Shown here one piece after another: positions 51,501-58,966 of a stretch of DNA of 64,000 nt; position 1 is the first letter of the stretch; every line of letters starts with the position of its first letter. The DNA lies in contig NZ_LR594659.1 of the NCBI RefSeq assembly GCF_901827155.1, positions 1,178,001 through 1,242,000 of the forward strand, written 5' to 3'. Source of the DNA: Variovorax sp. PBL-H6 (GTDB lineage: Bacteria > Pseudomonadota > Gammaproteobacteria > Burkholderiales > Burkholderiaceae_C). A model generated the notes under the pieces. That model worked only from the letters and a program-made list of their open reading frames with translations. It searched no databases and was not told the origin of the DNA. Both the position numbers and the translations under genes were made by a program.

Positions 51501-53936
51501 CAGGGTGTCGTTGCCTCCCCAGCCGCGGATGTAGTCGTTGCCCGCGCCGCCGGACAGCGTGTCGGCCGTGGCATAGCCCTGCAGGGTGTCGTTGCCCTCG
51601 GTGCCTTGCTGCACCATCTGCTTGAGCTGGGCCATGTCCCAGCGTGTGCCGTCGGCAAAGCGGATCTCCTCGATCTTGTAGCCGCTGACGCCATCGGTGT
51701 AGAAGCAGGCGCTGACAGTGATGCGGTCGGTGCTGCCCCTGAGGCTGAGGACCAGGTCGTCGCCCAAGCGGGTGGCCACGATGTCGCTGGCCGCGATGCC
51801 TTCGGCGAACTCGATCGCATCGGTCTTGCCGGTGCTGGTGTCGTAGTTGGAGATGACATCCTGGCCCCAGCCACGGGCAAACCTGTAGAGGTCCGAGCCG
51901 GCGCCGCCATTGAGGTAGTCGTTGCCCGCTCCGCCGTCGAGGATGTCATTGCCGGCGTCGCCACAGAGGCTGTCGTTGCCGGCCCCGCCCAACAGGCGGT
52001 CGTCGCCATCCCCGCCATACAGCATGTCGTTGCCTGCACCCCCATCGGCGATGTCATTCCCGGCCCCGCCGCTGAAGCTGTTGGCATTGGCATCGCCCAG
52101 GTAGATGTCCGGCTTGGCCGTGCCGCTGGTGGCTGCTCCTGCGTAGACATTCAAGCTGGCGAGTTCGGTTCTCAGCGCCGAGCCAGCCGGCAAGGCCTCG
52201 ACCCAGCCGCGCAGCTGGTCCAGGCCCGCGAAGCCCACGGCCTGCAGGGTGGGCAGCGCAAAGCGGTTGAGCTCCACCAGATCGATGATGGCCTCGCGAT
52301 CGCCAGCGGCCTTGCGTTGATCGAGCAGGCCGGCGAGCGCCGTGGTGTCGAATCGGATGCCGTTCTCGTCGATGGTGAGTTCGATCGCATCCAGATAGGG
52401 CTTGAGCCGGGTCTGCAGCACCAACGCGCCGTAGATACTTTCCTTCAAGGCGTCGTAGCTCTGCTGCAGAAGGGTGAGTTGCGCCGCTGGCGGGGCGATG
52501 CCGTAGCCCGCGCGCGTCACATTGGTGGCTGCGTCGGTGGTGGTGGTACGGGTGGTGCCCGCGGTCATGGTGATGCCGTTGGCCCCGGTGCTGTAGAAGC
52601 GCTCGCCGTTGAAGACCTCCAGCACGCCCACGAGGTTGCGGTACTGGGCCTCGGTCATGCCCGTGGGCAGGCCGCTGATCTTGACGTTGCCGTCGAGGCT
52701 GGTCTCCAGGCTCTGCCAGAAGTCCGAGCCCTGGGCCCATTGGGATATCAGCTCGTCGAGCTGGGCGCGCTGGGCATCGCGGGTGGTGGCGCTGCCGAAG
52801 GCAGAAAGGCTGATCCCGAGGGTCGGGCTCAGGCTGACGGCCTCGGCCAAGTCCCGGGCACGGCCCGAGCCCTGCATCTGGGGCAGCCCCTTGGCCTCCT
52901 CGGTCAGCGGCACGGCCACGGTGAACTCGCGGTAGAAGGGATTCGATTCGACGTCGATCGCGCCGACCGTGCGATTGACCTGCACGCCATCGACCTCGCG
53001 CGTGAAGCTGGCGCTTTGGGCGATGAGGTTGCCGTTGACAGTGGTGCCGGCCTGGGTGCCGCCGGTGGCGTTGGTGGTGCTGCCGACCACGCCGATGCGG
53101 CTGATGCCCAGGGCGTCGAGGCTGAAGAGTTCGCCTGCGTCGGCGATGCCGTCCTGGTCGAGGTCGCGCCAGACCTGCAATGAACCCCAGGCGAGGTCGG
53201 CGTCATTGAGCTGGCCGTCGGCGTTGCTGTCCAGATCGGCCAGGGCATCAAAGCCGTTCACGGCGTTCTGGCCATCGGACTTGATCGTGTCGATGCCGAA
53301 GAGCTCACGGCCGGAATCGATGGTGCCGTTGGCGTTGAGGTCGCGCACGAGGATGCCGTCATCGGCGCCGAGCCAGCCGGTGGCGGTGCGGATGGTGTCG
53401 GCGTTGTGGTCGAAGAGGACGGAGCCGTCGGCGCGCTTGAGTTCGAGGCCGTCGCCGTCGAGGTCGAGCATCAGGGGATCGACGGGTTGGCGCCAATTGC
53501 GGGCGCTACGGAATCCTTCATTAGTGAAGTCATCGGCTTTTGGCCGCCCCCATAAGTCATAAGCCGCCTCCCCGGCCCGTTGGCCGATTCCGTTAGCTTC
53601 CTGAATAGCCTTTTCATACAACTTGTCCCCCAACCAGCCGAGGGCCAACCCCGCGCCAACCGCAAGAGCTCCGGCGCCTCCAATAGCAAGCCCCAGTCCA
53701 ATGCCAAAGGCTACGCCTCCCGTGATCGCGAGACTCTTTCCCAACTCTTCCGAGCCACTTGCAAAATCGATTGCTGATTTGAATTCTTTTAGCAAAAGAT
53801 CAGCTTGATCCCCAATATCCTTGATCCTATTTAATCGCGATGCGATATCATCTGCAAAATTTCTCAAGGCACCAATGGCCTCGGGGCCGCCACGGACTGC
53901 TATAACTCCGCCTTCGAAATAGTAGTAGGCATTCAT
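48519..53936 (-). CDS. Giant RTX (haemolysin-type calcium-binding) repeat protein
   Basis: 1805 residues. Residues 1-125 include a glycine-rich hydrophobic segment (GGVAFGIGLGLAIGGAGALA). Residues 150-300 form an FrpC-like domain with calcium-type loops (DPLMLDLDGDGLELKR, DLNANGTIDSGRELFG, DLDQDGIADAGELFSLDAL). A helical linker leads to about 1050 residues of RTX nonapeptides (GGAGNDxLxG) alternating with a haemolysin-related domain (YRFARGWGQDVISNYDTSTG), repeated every 200 residues. The last unit is different (YVFGRDSGRDTVNDYDTTSG), followed by a C-terminal tail. The protein should be exported by a type I system, folding on Ca2+ outside. No type I exporter is in the window. GAGGAGAAGG precedes the ATG, which overlaps the upstream membrane-protein gene by 4 bp. 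Role could be toxin, adhesin or surface-layer. Confidence 0.92.
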   Translation of the reverse strand: MNAYYYFEGGVIAVRGGPEAIGALRNFADDIASRLNRIKDIGDQADLLLKEFKSAIDFASGSEELGKSLAITGGVAFGIGLGLAIGGAGALAVGAGLALGWLGDKLYEKAIQEANGIGQRAGEAAYDLWGRPKADDFTNEGFRSARNWRQPVDPLMLDLDGDGLELKRADGSVLFDHNADTIRTATGWLGADDGILVRDLNANGTIDSGRELFGIDTIKSDGQNAVNGFDALADLDSNADGQLNDADLAWGSLQVWRDLDQDGIADAGELFSLDALGISRIGVVGSTTNATGGTQAGTTVNGNLIAQSASFTREVDGVQVNRTVGAIDVESNPFYREFTVAVPLTEEAKGLPQMQGSGRARDLAEAVSLSPTLGISLSAFGSATTRDAQRAQLDELISQWAQGSDFWQSLETSLDGNVKISGLPTGMTEAQYRNLVGVLEVFNGERFYSTGANGITMTAGTTRTTTTDAATNVTRAGYGIAPPAAQLTLLQQSYDALKESIYGALVLQTRLKPYLDAIELTIDENGIRFDTTALAGLLDQRKAAGDREAIIDLVELNRFALPTLQAVGFAGLDQLRGWVEALPAGSALRTELASLNVYAGAATSGTAKPDIYLGDANANSFSGGAGNDIADGGAGNDMLYGGDGDDRLLGGAGNDSLCGDAGNDILDGGAGNDYLNGGAGSDLYRFARGWGQDVISNYDTSTGKTDAIEFAEGIAASDIVATRLGDDLVLSLRGSTDRITVSACFYTDGVSGYKIEEIRFADGTRWDMAQLKQMVQQGTEGNDTLQGYATADTLSGGAGNDYIRGWGGNDTLDGGAGNDTLVGDEGDDALAGGTGDDSLSGGSGNDTLLGGDGNDTLYGEAGNDILDGGAGNDYLNGGAGSDLYRFARGWGQDVISNYDTSTGKTDAIEFAEGIAASDIVATRSGDDLILSLRGSTDRVAVSSCFYTDGVSGYKIEEIRFADGTRWDMTQLKQMVQQGTEGNDSLQGYAIADTLSGGAGNDNIRGWGGNDTLDGGAGNDTLSGDDGDDALAGGTGDDWLSGGNGSDTLLGGEGNDTLYGEAGNDTLEGGAGNDYLNGGAGSDLYRFARGWGQDVINNYDISTGKTDAIEFAEGIAASDIVATRSGDDLILSLRGSTDRVAVSSCFYTDGVSGYKIEEIRFADGTRWDMAQLKQMVQQGTEGNDTLQGYATADTLSGGAGNDNIRGWGGNDTLDGGVGNDTLIGDDGDDRLTGGAGDDSLSGGNGNDTLIGGDGNDTLYGEAGNDILDGGAGNDYLNGGAGSDLYRFARGWGQDVINNYDTSTGKTDAIEFAEGIAASDIVATRSGDDLVLSLRGSTDRITVSACFYTDGVSGYKIEEIRFADGTRWDMAQLKQMVQQGTEGNDTLQGYATADTLSGGAGNDNIRGWGGNDILDGGAGNDTLSGDEGDDALAGGTGDDWLGGGNGNDTLLGGEGNDTLYGEAGNDILDGGAGNDYLNGGAGSDLYRFARGWGQDVISNYDTSTGKTDAIEFAEGIAASDIVATRLGDDLVLSLRGSTDRVTVSSCFYTDGVNSYKIEEIRFADGTRWDMTQLKQMVQQGTDGNDSLQGYAIADTLSGGAGNDNIRGWAGNDTLDGGAGNDTLVGDEGDDALGGGTGDDTLYGGNGNDTLLGGEGNDSLYGDAGNDILDGGAGNDYLNGGAGNDTYVFGRDSGRDTVNDYDTTSGNTDVVAFGSNVSMDQLWFRHIGNSLEVSILGTDDKLTLSNWYSAGAYHVEQFKTSDSKVLLDSQVDVLVAAMAAFAPPAPGQTSLPPDYQTALNPVIAANWK
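48880..52080 (-). repeat. 600-bp tandem repeats encoding RTX units
   Basis: The segment coding QLKQMVQQGT recurs at 49201, 49801, 50401, 51001 and 51601, exactly 600 bp apart, and neighbouring bases are nearly identical. Each 200-residue unit holds about nine RTX nonapeptides and one haemolysin-related domain. Flanking partial units extend the array to about 48880 and 52080. Confidence 0.93.
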
Positions 53937-54514
53937 ATTAACCTTCTCCTCATTAACCTAAAAATCAAGCGATTTGAACCCAACAGCAAAAAACCAGATG
54001 CGGCCCAAGAAGAAGTTAAGGTGGCAACAACCTGCGCAAACCAGCCCCCGACCTCTTTGTTGATAAAAAGCCTAAAGCTCGGCCCAAAGTCACCTGTCAA
54101 GCCTATATATAAGCTCATCAAACACAAAAATCCAAAAAGCAGATAAGGTAAATTTTTGGTTGCCTCGAAGGCAGCATTGACCGTCAATCCAAAGGAGTTG
54201 GTTGCCAATCTCCATTGATGATCACTAATCTTCCATGCATGTTCACTGGGAAATATCCAAACTCCACCAAGCTCCAACTTGGACAGCTCGCGTGCAGCTA
54301 CATCTTTGAATGGACTAACTGGTACAAGGAAGGACTCTTCCTTCTTTATTCTCTTCATTAAAATGATCGAGGCAACAAAGGTCAAGAGAGCAACGCCAGC
54401 CATGGAAATAGCAATTAAATCCACGTTCTCAAATTGGCCCGCCAACAACAATGCTGCCGGGCCAAGACAGGATGTCATAATCAATAAATTAAGAATATAA
54501 TTTGATTTATTCAT
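53933..54514 (-). CDS. Hypothetical four-helix membrane protein coupled to RTX gene
   Basis: 193 residues with membrane helices near 7-27 (LNLLIMTSCLGPAALLLAG), 33-53 (LIAISMAGVALLTFVASIIL), 118-138 (LPYLLFGFLCLMSLYIGLTG) and 158-178 (AQVVATLTSSWAASGFLLLG). I do not recognise a family. Its stop overlaps the RTX ATG (ATGA), so the two are translated together. The gene is clearly AT-rich against the window's high GC, a sign of transfer. Possible roles are an immunity or accessory protein for the RTX product; no evidence distinguishes these. Confidence 0.75.
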   Translation of the reverse strand: MNKSNYILNLLIMTSCLGPAALLLAGQFENVDLIAISMAGVALLTFVASIILMKRIKKEESFLVPVSPFKDVAARELSKLELGGVWIFPSEHAWKISDHQWRLATNSFGLTVNAAFEATKNLPYLLFGFLCLMSLYIGLTGDFGPSFRLFINKEVGGWFAQVVATLTSSWAASGFLLLGSNRLIFRLMRRRLI

Positions 54515-54677
54515 AGTTCAAAAATGCAAAATTCTCCACCGAGGATGACTTGAGCGACGTCGCCCACATTGAACGAAGTCTGCCCTCAACAATCAATTCA
54601 CTTGTTTCTGCAAACTCTTTTGTAGTCAGCGCTACGGTGGCTGCAAATCCACCATCTCGGCGCCAAGAGGACGCGGG

Positions 54678-54923
54678 TTATAAAAAGACATAACTCATCT
54701 TTTGATCCCAAGATAACAACCAAAGAAAATTGTCGCCAACAATAACCTTGAATTCCGCTTGCTCCAAAAATGTCCCAGATCCATGCAAAAAACTTGACCA
54801 TCGCCCTCCTGCCGGACGTGAGAAAGGCGGATCGATGAAATAGTAAATCGCCATAATGGCGAAGCACGAGGCGAGTGTCAAATAAGCTGCGCGCTGATCG
54901 ATTGGTGGATTTTCCATCTTCAA
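54678..54923 (-). CDS. Small hypothetical membrane protein
   Basis: 81 residues with one membrane helix (AAYLTLASCFAIMAIYYFID). It lies in the same AT-rich stretch and orientation as the RTX partner gene. The Met-Lys-Met-Glu start, single clear helix and lack of Arg-rich bias make it more gene-like than the longer overlapping frame at 54598-55176, which I do not accept. Family unknown. Confidence 0.4.
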   Translation of the reverse strand: MKMENPPIDQRAAYLTLASCFAIMAIYYFIDPPFSRPAGGRWSSFLHGSGTFLEQAEFKVIVGDNFLWLLSWDQKMSYVFL

Positions 54924-55299
54924 ATTTCCATTCTTGGAGTTGATTTGCAGATTTGGTGTACAACATTAACCAGGAAGGCTGGGCTGATGCGACATGGACG
55001 TGTGCTGCATCTGGGCGTCGGCCTTTTGTGGACGGACGCAAGTCACGCATATGGTTTGCCTCAACGCGATTGGCGGCAACGCTTTGATCAACGACCATAT
55101 GGACTCGAGCAGCAGGCGTGTCTTTAGGCACCCTGCAACCCAGCGTGAGCTGATGCGCTCTGCACTGATTCATCAATTTCCCTGAGACTTATTCTGATTG
55201 GCTGCGGTTATGCAGCCGAGACGGCTGTCAGCTCGCCTACGCCGCCGCGAGGCCCGCCACGTTATCGATTCACGCCCTTGAAATCAATAGGGGTCAAGC
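54924..55299. other. Stretch without recognisable gene
   Basis: About 375 bp between the small membrane protein and the first copy of the 80-bp repeat. Base composition changes here from AT-rich back to high GC. No frame shows a family I recognise and no transposase motif is evident. It probably marks the edge of the foreign segment. Confidence 0.5.
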
Positions 55300-55384
55300 T
55301 GTTTATTCGAGACTTGTCAGAATTCATCAGATTCCGGCCCTGAATTTGGCGTCGGAGGGATCGGCGGCTTCCATCGTGGGACTC
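55300..55384. repeat. 80-bp direct repeat, copy A
   Basis: Begins TGTTTATTCG and contains CTTGTC, ATCAGATTCC and TTGGCGTCG in the same order as copy B at 56024-56105, with roughly 80% identity by eye. The two copies bracket the broken MmcB-like gene. Confidence 0.65.
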
Positions 55385-55535
55385 GCCGCAAGCGTTTCCG
55401 ACCTTGCCGCCCGCGCTTGCCTCGCCGCAGGTCCGCCCGCTCGCGCGGGATGAGCGAAGCCAATCCGGCCGCGGCCGCGCTTTTCGCTACCAGCGCGATG
55501 AACGTGCAGTGGACCCGCCGCCCGCCGATCCGCCC

Positions 55536-56023
55536 ATGACCGAGCCCGGCGCGCAACCGCCGGCGGCAGATCCGCCGCCCTGCGCCTCGGCGCTCGGCCG
55601 CACGCGCGGCGCCTGCACGAGATGTACCGCTCGGCCGGCTGGCCCTGCTGCGATGCGATCGAGGTCGAGCTGCTGGCGGCCGGCCTGTTGGAGCGCGTGC
55701 GCTGGCCGCAGGGCCACGAGACGCTGCGCGTGAGCGACGCCGGCATCACCCACATCGCGCGCAGCCTGGTCGTCAACCGGGCGGCACTCTCGCGGCCGAG
55801 GCGCTCGTCGAGCAGGTGGCGCGCGAGATGACGCGCGCCGGCCGGGCCGCGTGGCGCGGGCTGGGCCTGCGTGCGCGGCTACCCGGCGCGAACGAGGGCA
55901 ACAAGCCGCGCTGGTGCATCGCGCGGCGCGACGTGTTCTCGATCCGCAACACGAGGCCTATGCGCAGCCCATCGTCGATCTGCTCGGCGATTTGCGCAAG
56001 CCCAATAAGCGCGCGACCTACCT
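55536..56023 (+). pseudogene. Frameshifted, truncated conserved hypothetical (MmcB-like) gene
   Basis: Starts at ATG 55536 (MTEPGAQPPAADPPP), then shifts frame to EMYRSAGWPCCDAIEVELLA and TLRVSDAGITHIARSLVVNR. It shifts again to EQVAREMTRAGRAAWRGLGL with PRWCIARRDVFSIRN, and once more to EAYAQPIVDLLGDLRKPNKR. At least three frameshifts separate these blocks, and the gene stops at the copy-B repeat where the expected remaining 60 or so residues are lost. The intact family in Comamonadaceae reads PIVHEIKVSRADLLGDLRKP and resembles the nuclease-fold MmcB DNA-repair group; that assignment is from memory and tentative. Confidence 0.65.
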
Positions 56024-56105
56024 TGTTTATTCGCGGCTTGTCTGAATTGATCAGATTCCCTGAAATTGGCGTCGAAGGGACCGGTGGAGCCCATCGTGTG
56101 ACTAG
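56024..56105. repeat. 80-bp direct repeat, copy B
   Basis: Second copy of the element at 55300. It starts exactly where the MmcB-like coding sequence breaks off and ends over the stop codon of the GlxA-type regulator (56102-56104). It contains TCTGA-ATTGA-TCAGA. Confidence 0.65.
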
Positions 56106-57094
56106 GCGCCCTCGCGCCAGGCCTGCGGCGTCAAACCATGCTGCCGCGCGAAGGCACGCTGCAGCGCGTCCACCGAGCGGAAGCCGCTGCGGCTCGCGAT
56201 CCGCTCCTGTGGCCAGCGCGTGCGCCGCAGCAACTGCGCGGCGGCGGCCACGCGGGTCTGCTCGACGAAGCGCGCCGGCGTGCAGCCGGTCTCGGCCACG
56301 AAGGCGCGTGCGAAATGCCGCGGACTCATCTTCACGCGAGCGGCCAGTGCCTCGACCGACAGCGCCTCCTGCGGATGCGTGCCGATCCACGCCAGCAGCT
56401 CGCGCAGACGATGGCTGGCCGCGGCCTGGGCCTGCAGCGTCGGGCTCAGCTGCGACTCGCCGGCGCCGCGCAGCATGGGCAGCGCCAGGGTGCGGGCAAT
56501 CTCCATGGCCACGGCGTGGCCCAGGTCGTCCTCGACCAGCGCGAGCGCGAGCTCGATGCCGGTGGTGACGCCGGCCGAGGTCCACACCGGCCCGTCGCGC
56601 ACGTAGATGCGCTCGCGCCGCACGCGCACCTGCGGCCAAAGCGCCTGCAGCTGGTCGCAGGCGCGCCAGTGCGTGGTGGCCTCGCGGCCATCGAGCAGGC
56701 CGGCCGCGGCGAGTGCGAAGGCGCCGCTGCACACGCTCGCGATGCGGCGGACCCGCGGCGCAATCTCCGCGAGCCAGTCCGAGATGCGCTGCTCGACGAT
56801 CGCCCCGCGCACGCCCGGTTCGTCGCCGCCGGCCACGATGAGCGTATCGATCGCGCCAGGCAGTTGCCGCAATGGCCGCGTGGCGGCGAAGCTCAGCCCT
56901 CCGTTCGTCGACACGGTGCCGCCAGCCGGCGAGGCGATGTGCAGCCGGTAGTTGCCGGGGCGCAGCTGCTCGGCCTTGGTGAACACGCTGGCCGGGCCGG
57001 CGACGTCGATCGCCTCGACGCCGTCGAACGCGACCAGCACGATGTCGCTGGCAGAAAGCGCGGCTTCTTCGTCCTTGTGGGGCAGGGCGGGCAT
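56102..57094 (-). CDS. GlxA family regulator (DJ-1/PfpI sensor domain plus AraC HTH)
   Basis: 330 residues from the ATG at 57094. Residues 15-190 form a class I glutamine amidotransferase-like DJ-1/PfpI domain (DIVLVAFDGVEAIDVAGPAS, DTLIVAGGDEPGV, IASVCSGAFALAAAGLLDGR with the nucleophile-elbow Cys). Residues 225-325 are an AraC HTH pair (LSVEALAARVKMSPRHFARA, ERIASRSGFRSVDALQRAFA). The frame is open upstream but that part covers the divergent gene. It is divergent from another DJ-1-like gene, which it may regulate. Confidence 0.92.
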   Translation of the reverse strand: MPALPHKDEEAALSASDIVLVAFDGVEAIDVAGPASVFTKAEQLRPGNYRLHIASPAGGTVSTNGGLSFAATRPLRQLPGAIDTLIVAGGDEPGVRGAIVEQRISDWLAEIAPRVRRIASVCSGAFALAAAGLLDGREATTHWRACDQLQALWPQVRVRRERIYVRDGPVWTSAGVTTGIELALALVEDDLGHAVAMEIARTLALPMLRGAGESQLSPTLQAQAAASHRLRELLAWIGTHPQEALSVEALAARVKMSPRHFARAFVAETGCTPARFVEQTRVAAAAQLLRRTRWPQERIASRSGFRSVDALQRAFARQHGLTPQAWREGA

Positions 57095-57132
57095 ACGTAG
57101 GCTCAGGACATCGCAGTCAAGGAAGGGCAGCC

Positions 57133-58353
57133 ATGTGGAAGTGGGTACGTGCGTGGGTCGGGGCAAGTATTGCAGCCTTGGGCGTGGCAGGCTGCGGCGC
57201 GGTCGCACCGCAGGTGCCAGCGCAGGACGACGCAGCCACGATCGCGCGCGACAAGCAAGCCTTCGTCGAAGCCTTGAAACCGCGTGGGCCGGGCCGGCCG
57301 GTGGTCGCGGTGCTCGCCTTGAACGAAGGTACGGAGATGACCGACCTGCTGCTGCCGCATGCGGTGCTCCAGCGCGCCGGCGTGGCCGAGGTGCGGATCG
57401 TGGCGCCGCGTGCCGGGCGAGTGAGCCTGTATCCCGCGCTGGAGGTCGAGGGCGCACAGGACATGGCCAGCTTCGACCGGATGCATCCCTCGGGTGCCGA
57501 CTACGTGATCGTCCCCGCGATGCGCGCCGACGACGATCCCGCCGTGACGAACTGGCTGCAGCAGCAGGCGCGGCAGGGCGCACGCGTGATCGGCGTCTGC
57601 TCCGGCGCGCGCGTGGTGGGCCGGGCCGGCCTGCTCGAGGGTCGGCGCTTCGCGGGCCACTGGTATGACCGCAGCACGCTGCTGCGGCGACACCCCGGCG
57701 CCAGCTACGTGCCCAACCGGCGCTACGTGGTCGATCGCGGCGTTGCCACCACCACCGGCATCACCGCCTCGGTGCCGACCACTCTCGCGCTGGTGGAGGC
57801 GATCGGCGGGCGGGAGCGGGCCCAGGCCCTGGCGGCCGAACTCGGCGTCGCCGCCTGGGACCCGGTGCACGACAGCGCGCCCTTCAAGCTCGATGCAGGG
57901 CGGGCCTGGACTTATGTGGTGGACAAGGCCGCGTTCTGGCGCGACGAGCGATGGCGCGTCGAGGTGCAGGGCGGCAGCGACGACATCGCCCTGGCGCTGG
58001 CCGTGGACGCCTGGACGCGCACCGGCCGCGTGAGCGTGGAGGCCGCGTCGGCGTCGGGGCCGGTGCGGCTGAAGAGTGGCTTGTTGCTCGTCGCACAGCC
58101 TGCGGCCGGCGGGTCGCGGCGCGTGCCGCTTTCGCCGGCGCTCAAGCCGGCGCAGCAACTGGACCTCACGCTGTGCGAGATCGCGCAGCGCTACGGCGCC
58201 GTGCGGCGCGAACGGGTGATGCAGGAGATGGAGTACCCGCGGCCGGAGAGCGCCTGCGAACGCGCGACGCCGAAGGCATCTGCCCCCGCTGCGGAGGATC
58301 GGGCCGGCTCGGCGCATCGAGTTGCCCCGAGTGCGATGGCACCGGCACAGTGA
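57133..58353 (+). CDS. DJ-1/PfpI domain lipoprotein
   Basis: 406 residues. The N-terminus is a lipoprotein signal (ASIAALGVAGCGAV, lipobox VAGC with Cys21). A DJ-1/PfpI domain follows (VVAVLALNEGTEMTDLLLPH, ADYVIVPAMRADDDPAVTNW, RVIGVCSGARVVGRAGLLEG). A C-terminal region of about 150 residues (TYVVDKAAFWRDERWRVEVQ, DDIALALAVDAWTRTGRVSV) is not recognised. The product should be a periplasmic or outer-membrane-anchored member of an otherwise cytoplasmic fold. It is divergent from the GlxA-type regulator (38-bp gap). Its last 25 codons overlap an out-of-frame zinc-ribbon motif. Confidence 0.88.
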   Translation: MWKWVRAWVGASIAALGVAGCGAVAPQVPAQDDAATIARDKQAFVEALKPRGPGRPVVAVLALNEGTEMTDLLLPHAVLQRAGVAEVRIVAPRAGRVSLYPALEVEGAQDMASFDRMHPSGADYVIVPAMRADDDPAVTNWLQQQARQGARVIGVCSGARVVGRAGLLEGRRFAGHWYDRSTLLRRHPGASYVPNRRYVVDRGVATTTGITASVPTTLALVEAIGGRERAQALAAELGVAAWDPVHDSAPFKLDAGRAWTYVVDKAAFWRDERWRVEVQGGSDDIALALAVDAWTRTGRVSVEAASASGPVRLKSGLLLVAQPAAGGSRRVPLSPALKPAQQLDLTLCEIAQRYGAVRRERVMQEMEYPRPESACERATPKASAPAAEDRAGSAHRVAPSAMAPAQ

Positions 58354-58376
58354 GAGTCAGCGTCGGCGACGCCTGA
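58270..58376 (+). other. Out-of-frame CxxCxGxG zinc-ribbon-like coding fragment
   Basis: In the frame +2 to the DJ-1 lipoprotein, ICPRCGGSGRLGASSCPECD followed by GTGTVRVSVGDA ends at TGA 58376. The paired CxxCxGxG motifs match DnaJ-type zinc ribbons of small stand-alone proteins. No ATG exists in that frame nearby; an ATG in the other frame at 58231 (MEYPRPES) would reach it only after a frameshift. It is either a small gene broken by a frameshift, or the true C-terminus of the upstream gene. Confidence 0.5.
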
Positions 58377-58381
58377 GCCGT

Positions 58382-58966
58382 TCAGCGCGCCTCGCCGCGC
58401 ACCGAGGGGTCGCGCCGCACGATCTCCCGCACCAGCGCACGGAACTGCCGGTCCATGGTGCTGCGCACCGCGATCCGGCTGATGAAGGGCGGCACCTGGA
58501 AACCGGGCACCAGCCGGCCGGAGTAGCTCAGGCGCACCTGGCCGCCGGACAGGCTTTCCACGGCGTAGCGTCCCTCCATCGACCGGAGATTGCCGCCGAT
58601 GGCGTGCGCCACGATGCGGCCCGGCGGTGATTCGCTCACTGCCAGCCGGACCTCGATCGCCTGCCGGAAGAACAGGAAGCCGAACTCGCCGGTCTGCTCG
58701 ACCAGCACCTCGTCGCCGTCGCGGCGGATCACGCGCGAGCTGCGCATGCCGGGAATGAATTCGGCCAGGCGGTCGTAGTCGGAAATCACGTCCCACACCG
58801 TGCGCGGGTCGACCTGCATGTCGGCCGCGGCGGTGACCGTGATCAGCTCGCCCTGGCTGTCGGTCTCGACGGTGATCCGGTCCACGCTTGCTGCGCACGC
58901 GTCGGCGAGCGGCAGGAGCAGCAGGAGGAAGAGGGCGGCGCTGCGCCGTCTCACTGCATCGGCCAT
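58382..58966 (-). CDS. SRPBCC (START/polyketide cyclase-like) family secreted protein
   Basis: 194 residues. A signal peptide (SAALFLLLLLPLADACA) is cleaved near residue 25. The SRPBCC fold follows: ITVTAAADMQVDPRTVWDVI, SDYDRLAEFIPGMRSSRVIR, GEFGFLFFRQAIEVRLAV and IAVRSTMDRQFRALVREIVR. These bind hydrophobic ligands in a deep pocket. Its start overlaps the end of the upstream YceI lipoprotein gene by 16 bp, so it is part of the YceI-cytochrome b561 set; a shared isoprenoid or lipid-like ligand is conceivable. Confidence 0.87.
   Translation of the reverse strand: MADAVRRRSAALFLLLLLPLADACAASVDRITVETDSQGELITVTAAADMQVDPRTVWDVISDYDRLAEFIPGMRSSRVIRRDGDEVLVEQTGEFGFLFFRQAIEVRLAVSESPPGRIVAHAIGGNLRSMEGRYAVESLSGGQVRLSYSGRLVPGFQVPPFISRIAVRSTMDRQFRALVREIVRRDPSVRGEAR

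Noticed and set aside
48900..52000. Regular short repeats resembling a CRISPR array or satellite
   Set aside because: The periodicity of 27 bp is the RTX nonapeptide code (GGAGNDxLx) in an open frame; there are no unique spacers.
51606..53183. A 525-codon plus-strand frame opposite the RTX gene
   Set aside because: Reverse-complement artefact of the repetitive RTX coding sequence (repeated Val-Ala-Gly-Asp pattern).
54598..55176. A 192-codon minus-strand frame
   Set aside because: It crosses the composition boundary, lacks a recognisable domain and has a mixed basic/Cys/Trp-rich sequence; the 81-codon frame inside it looks more gene-like.
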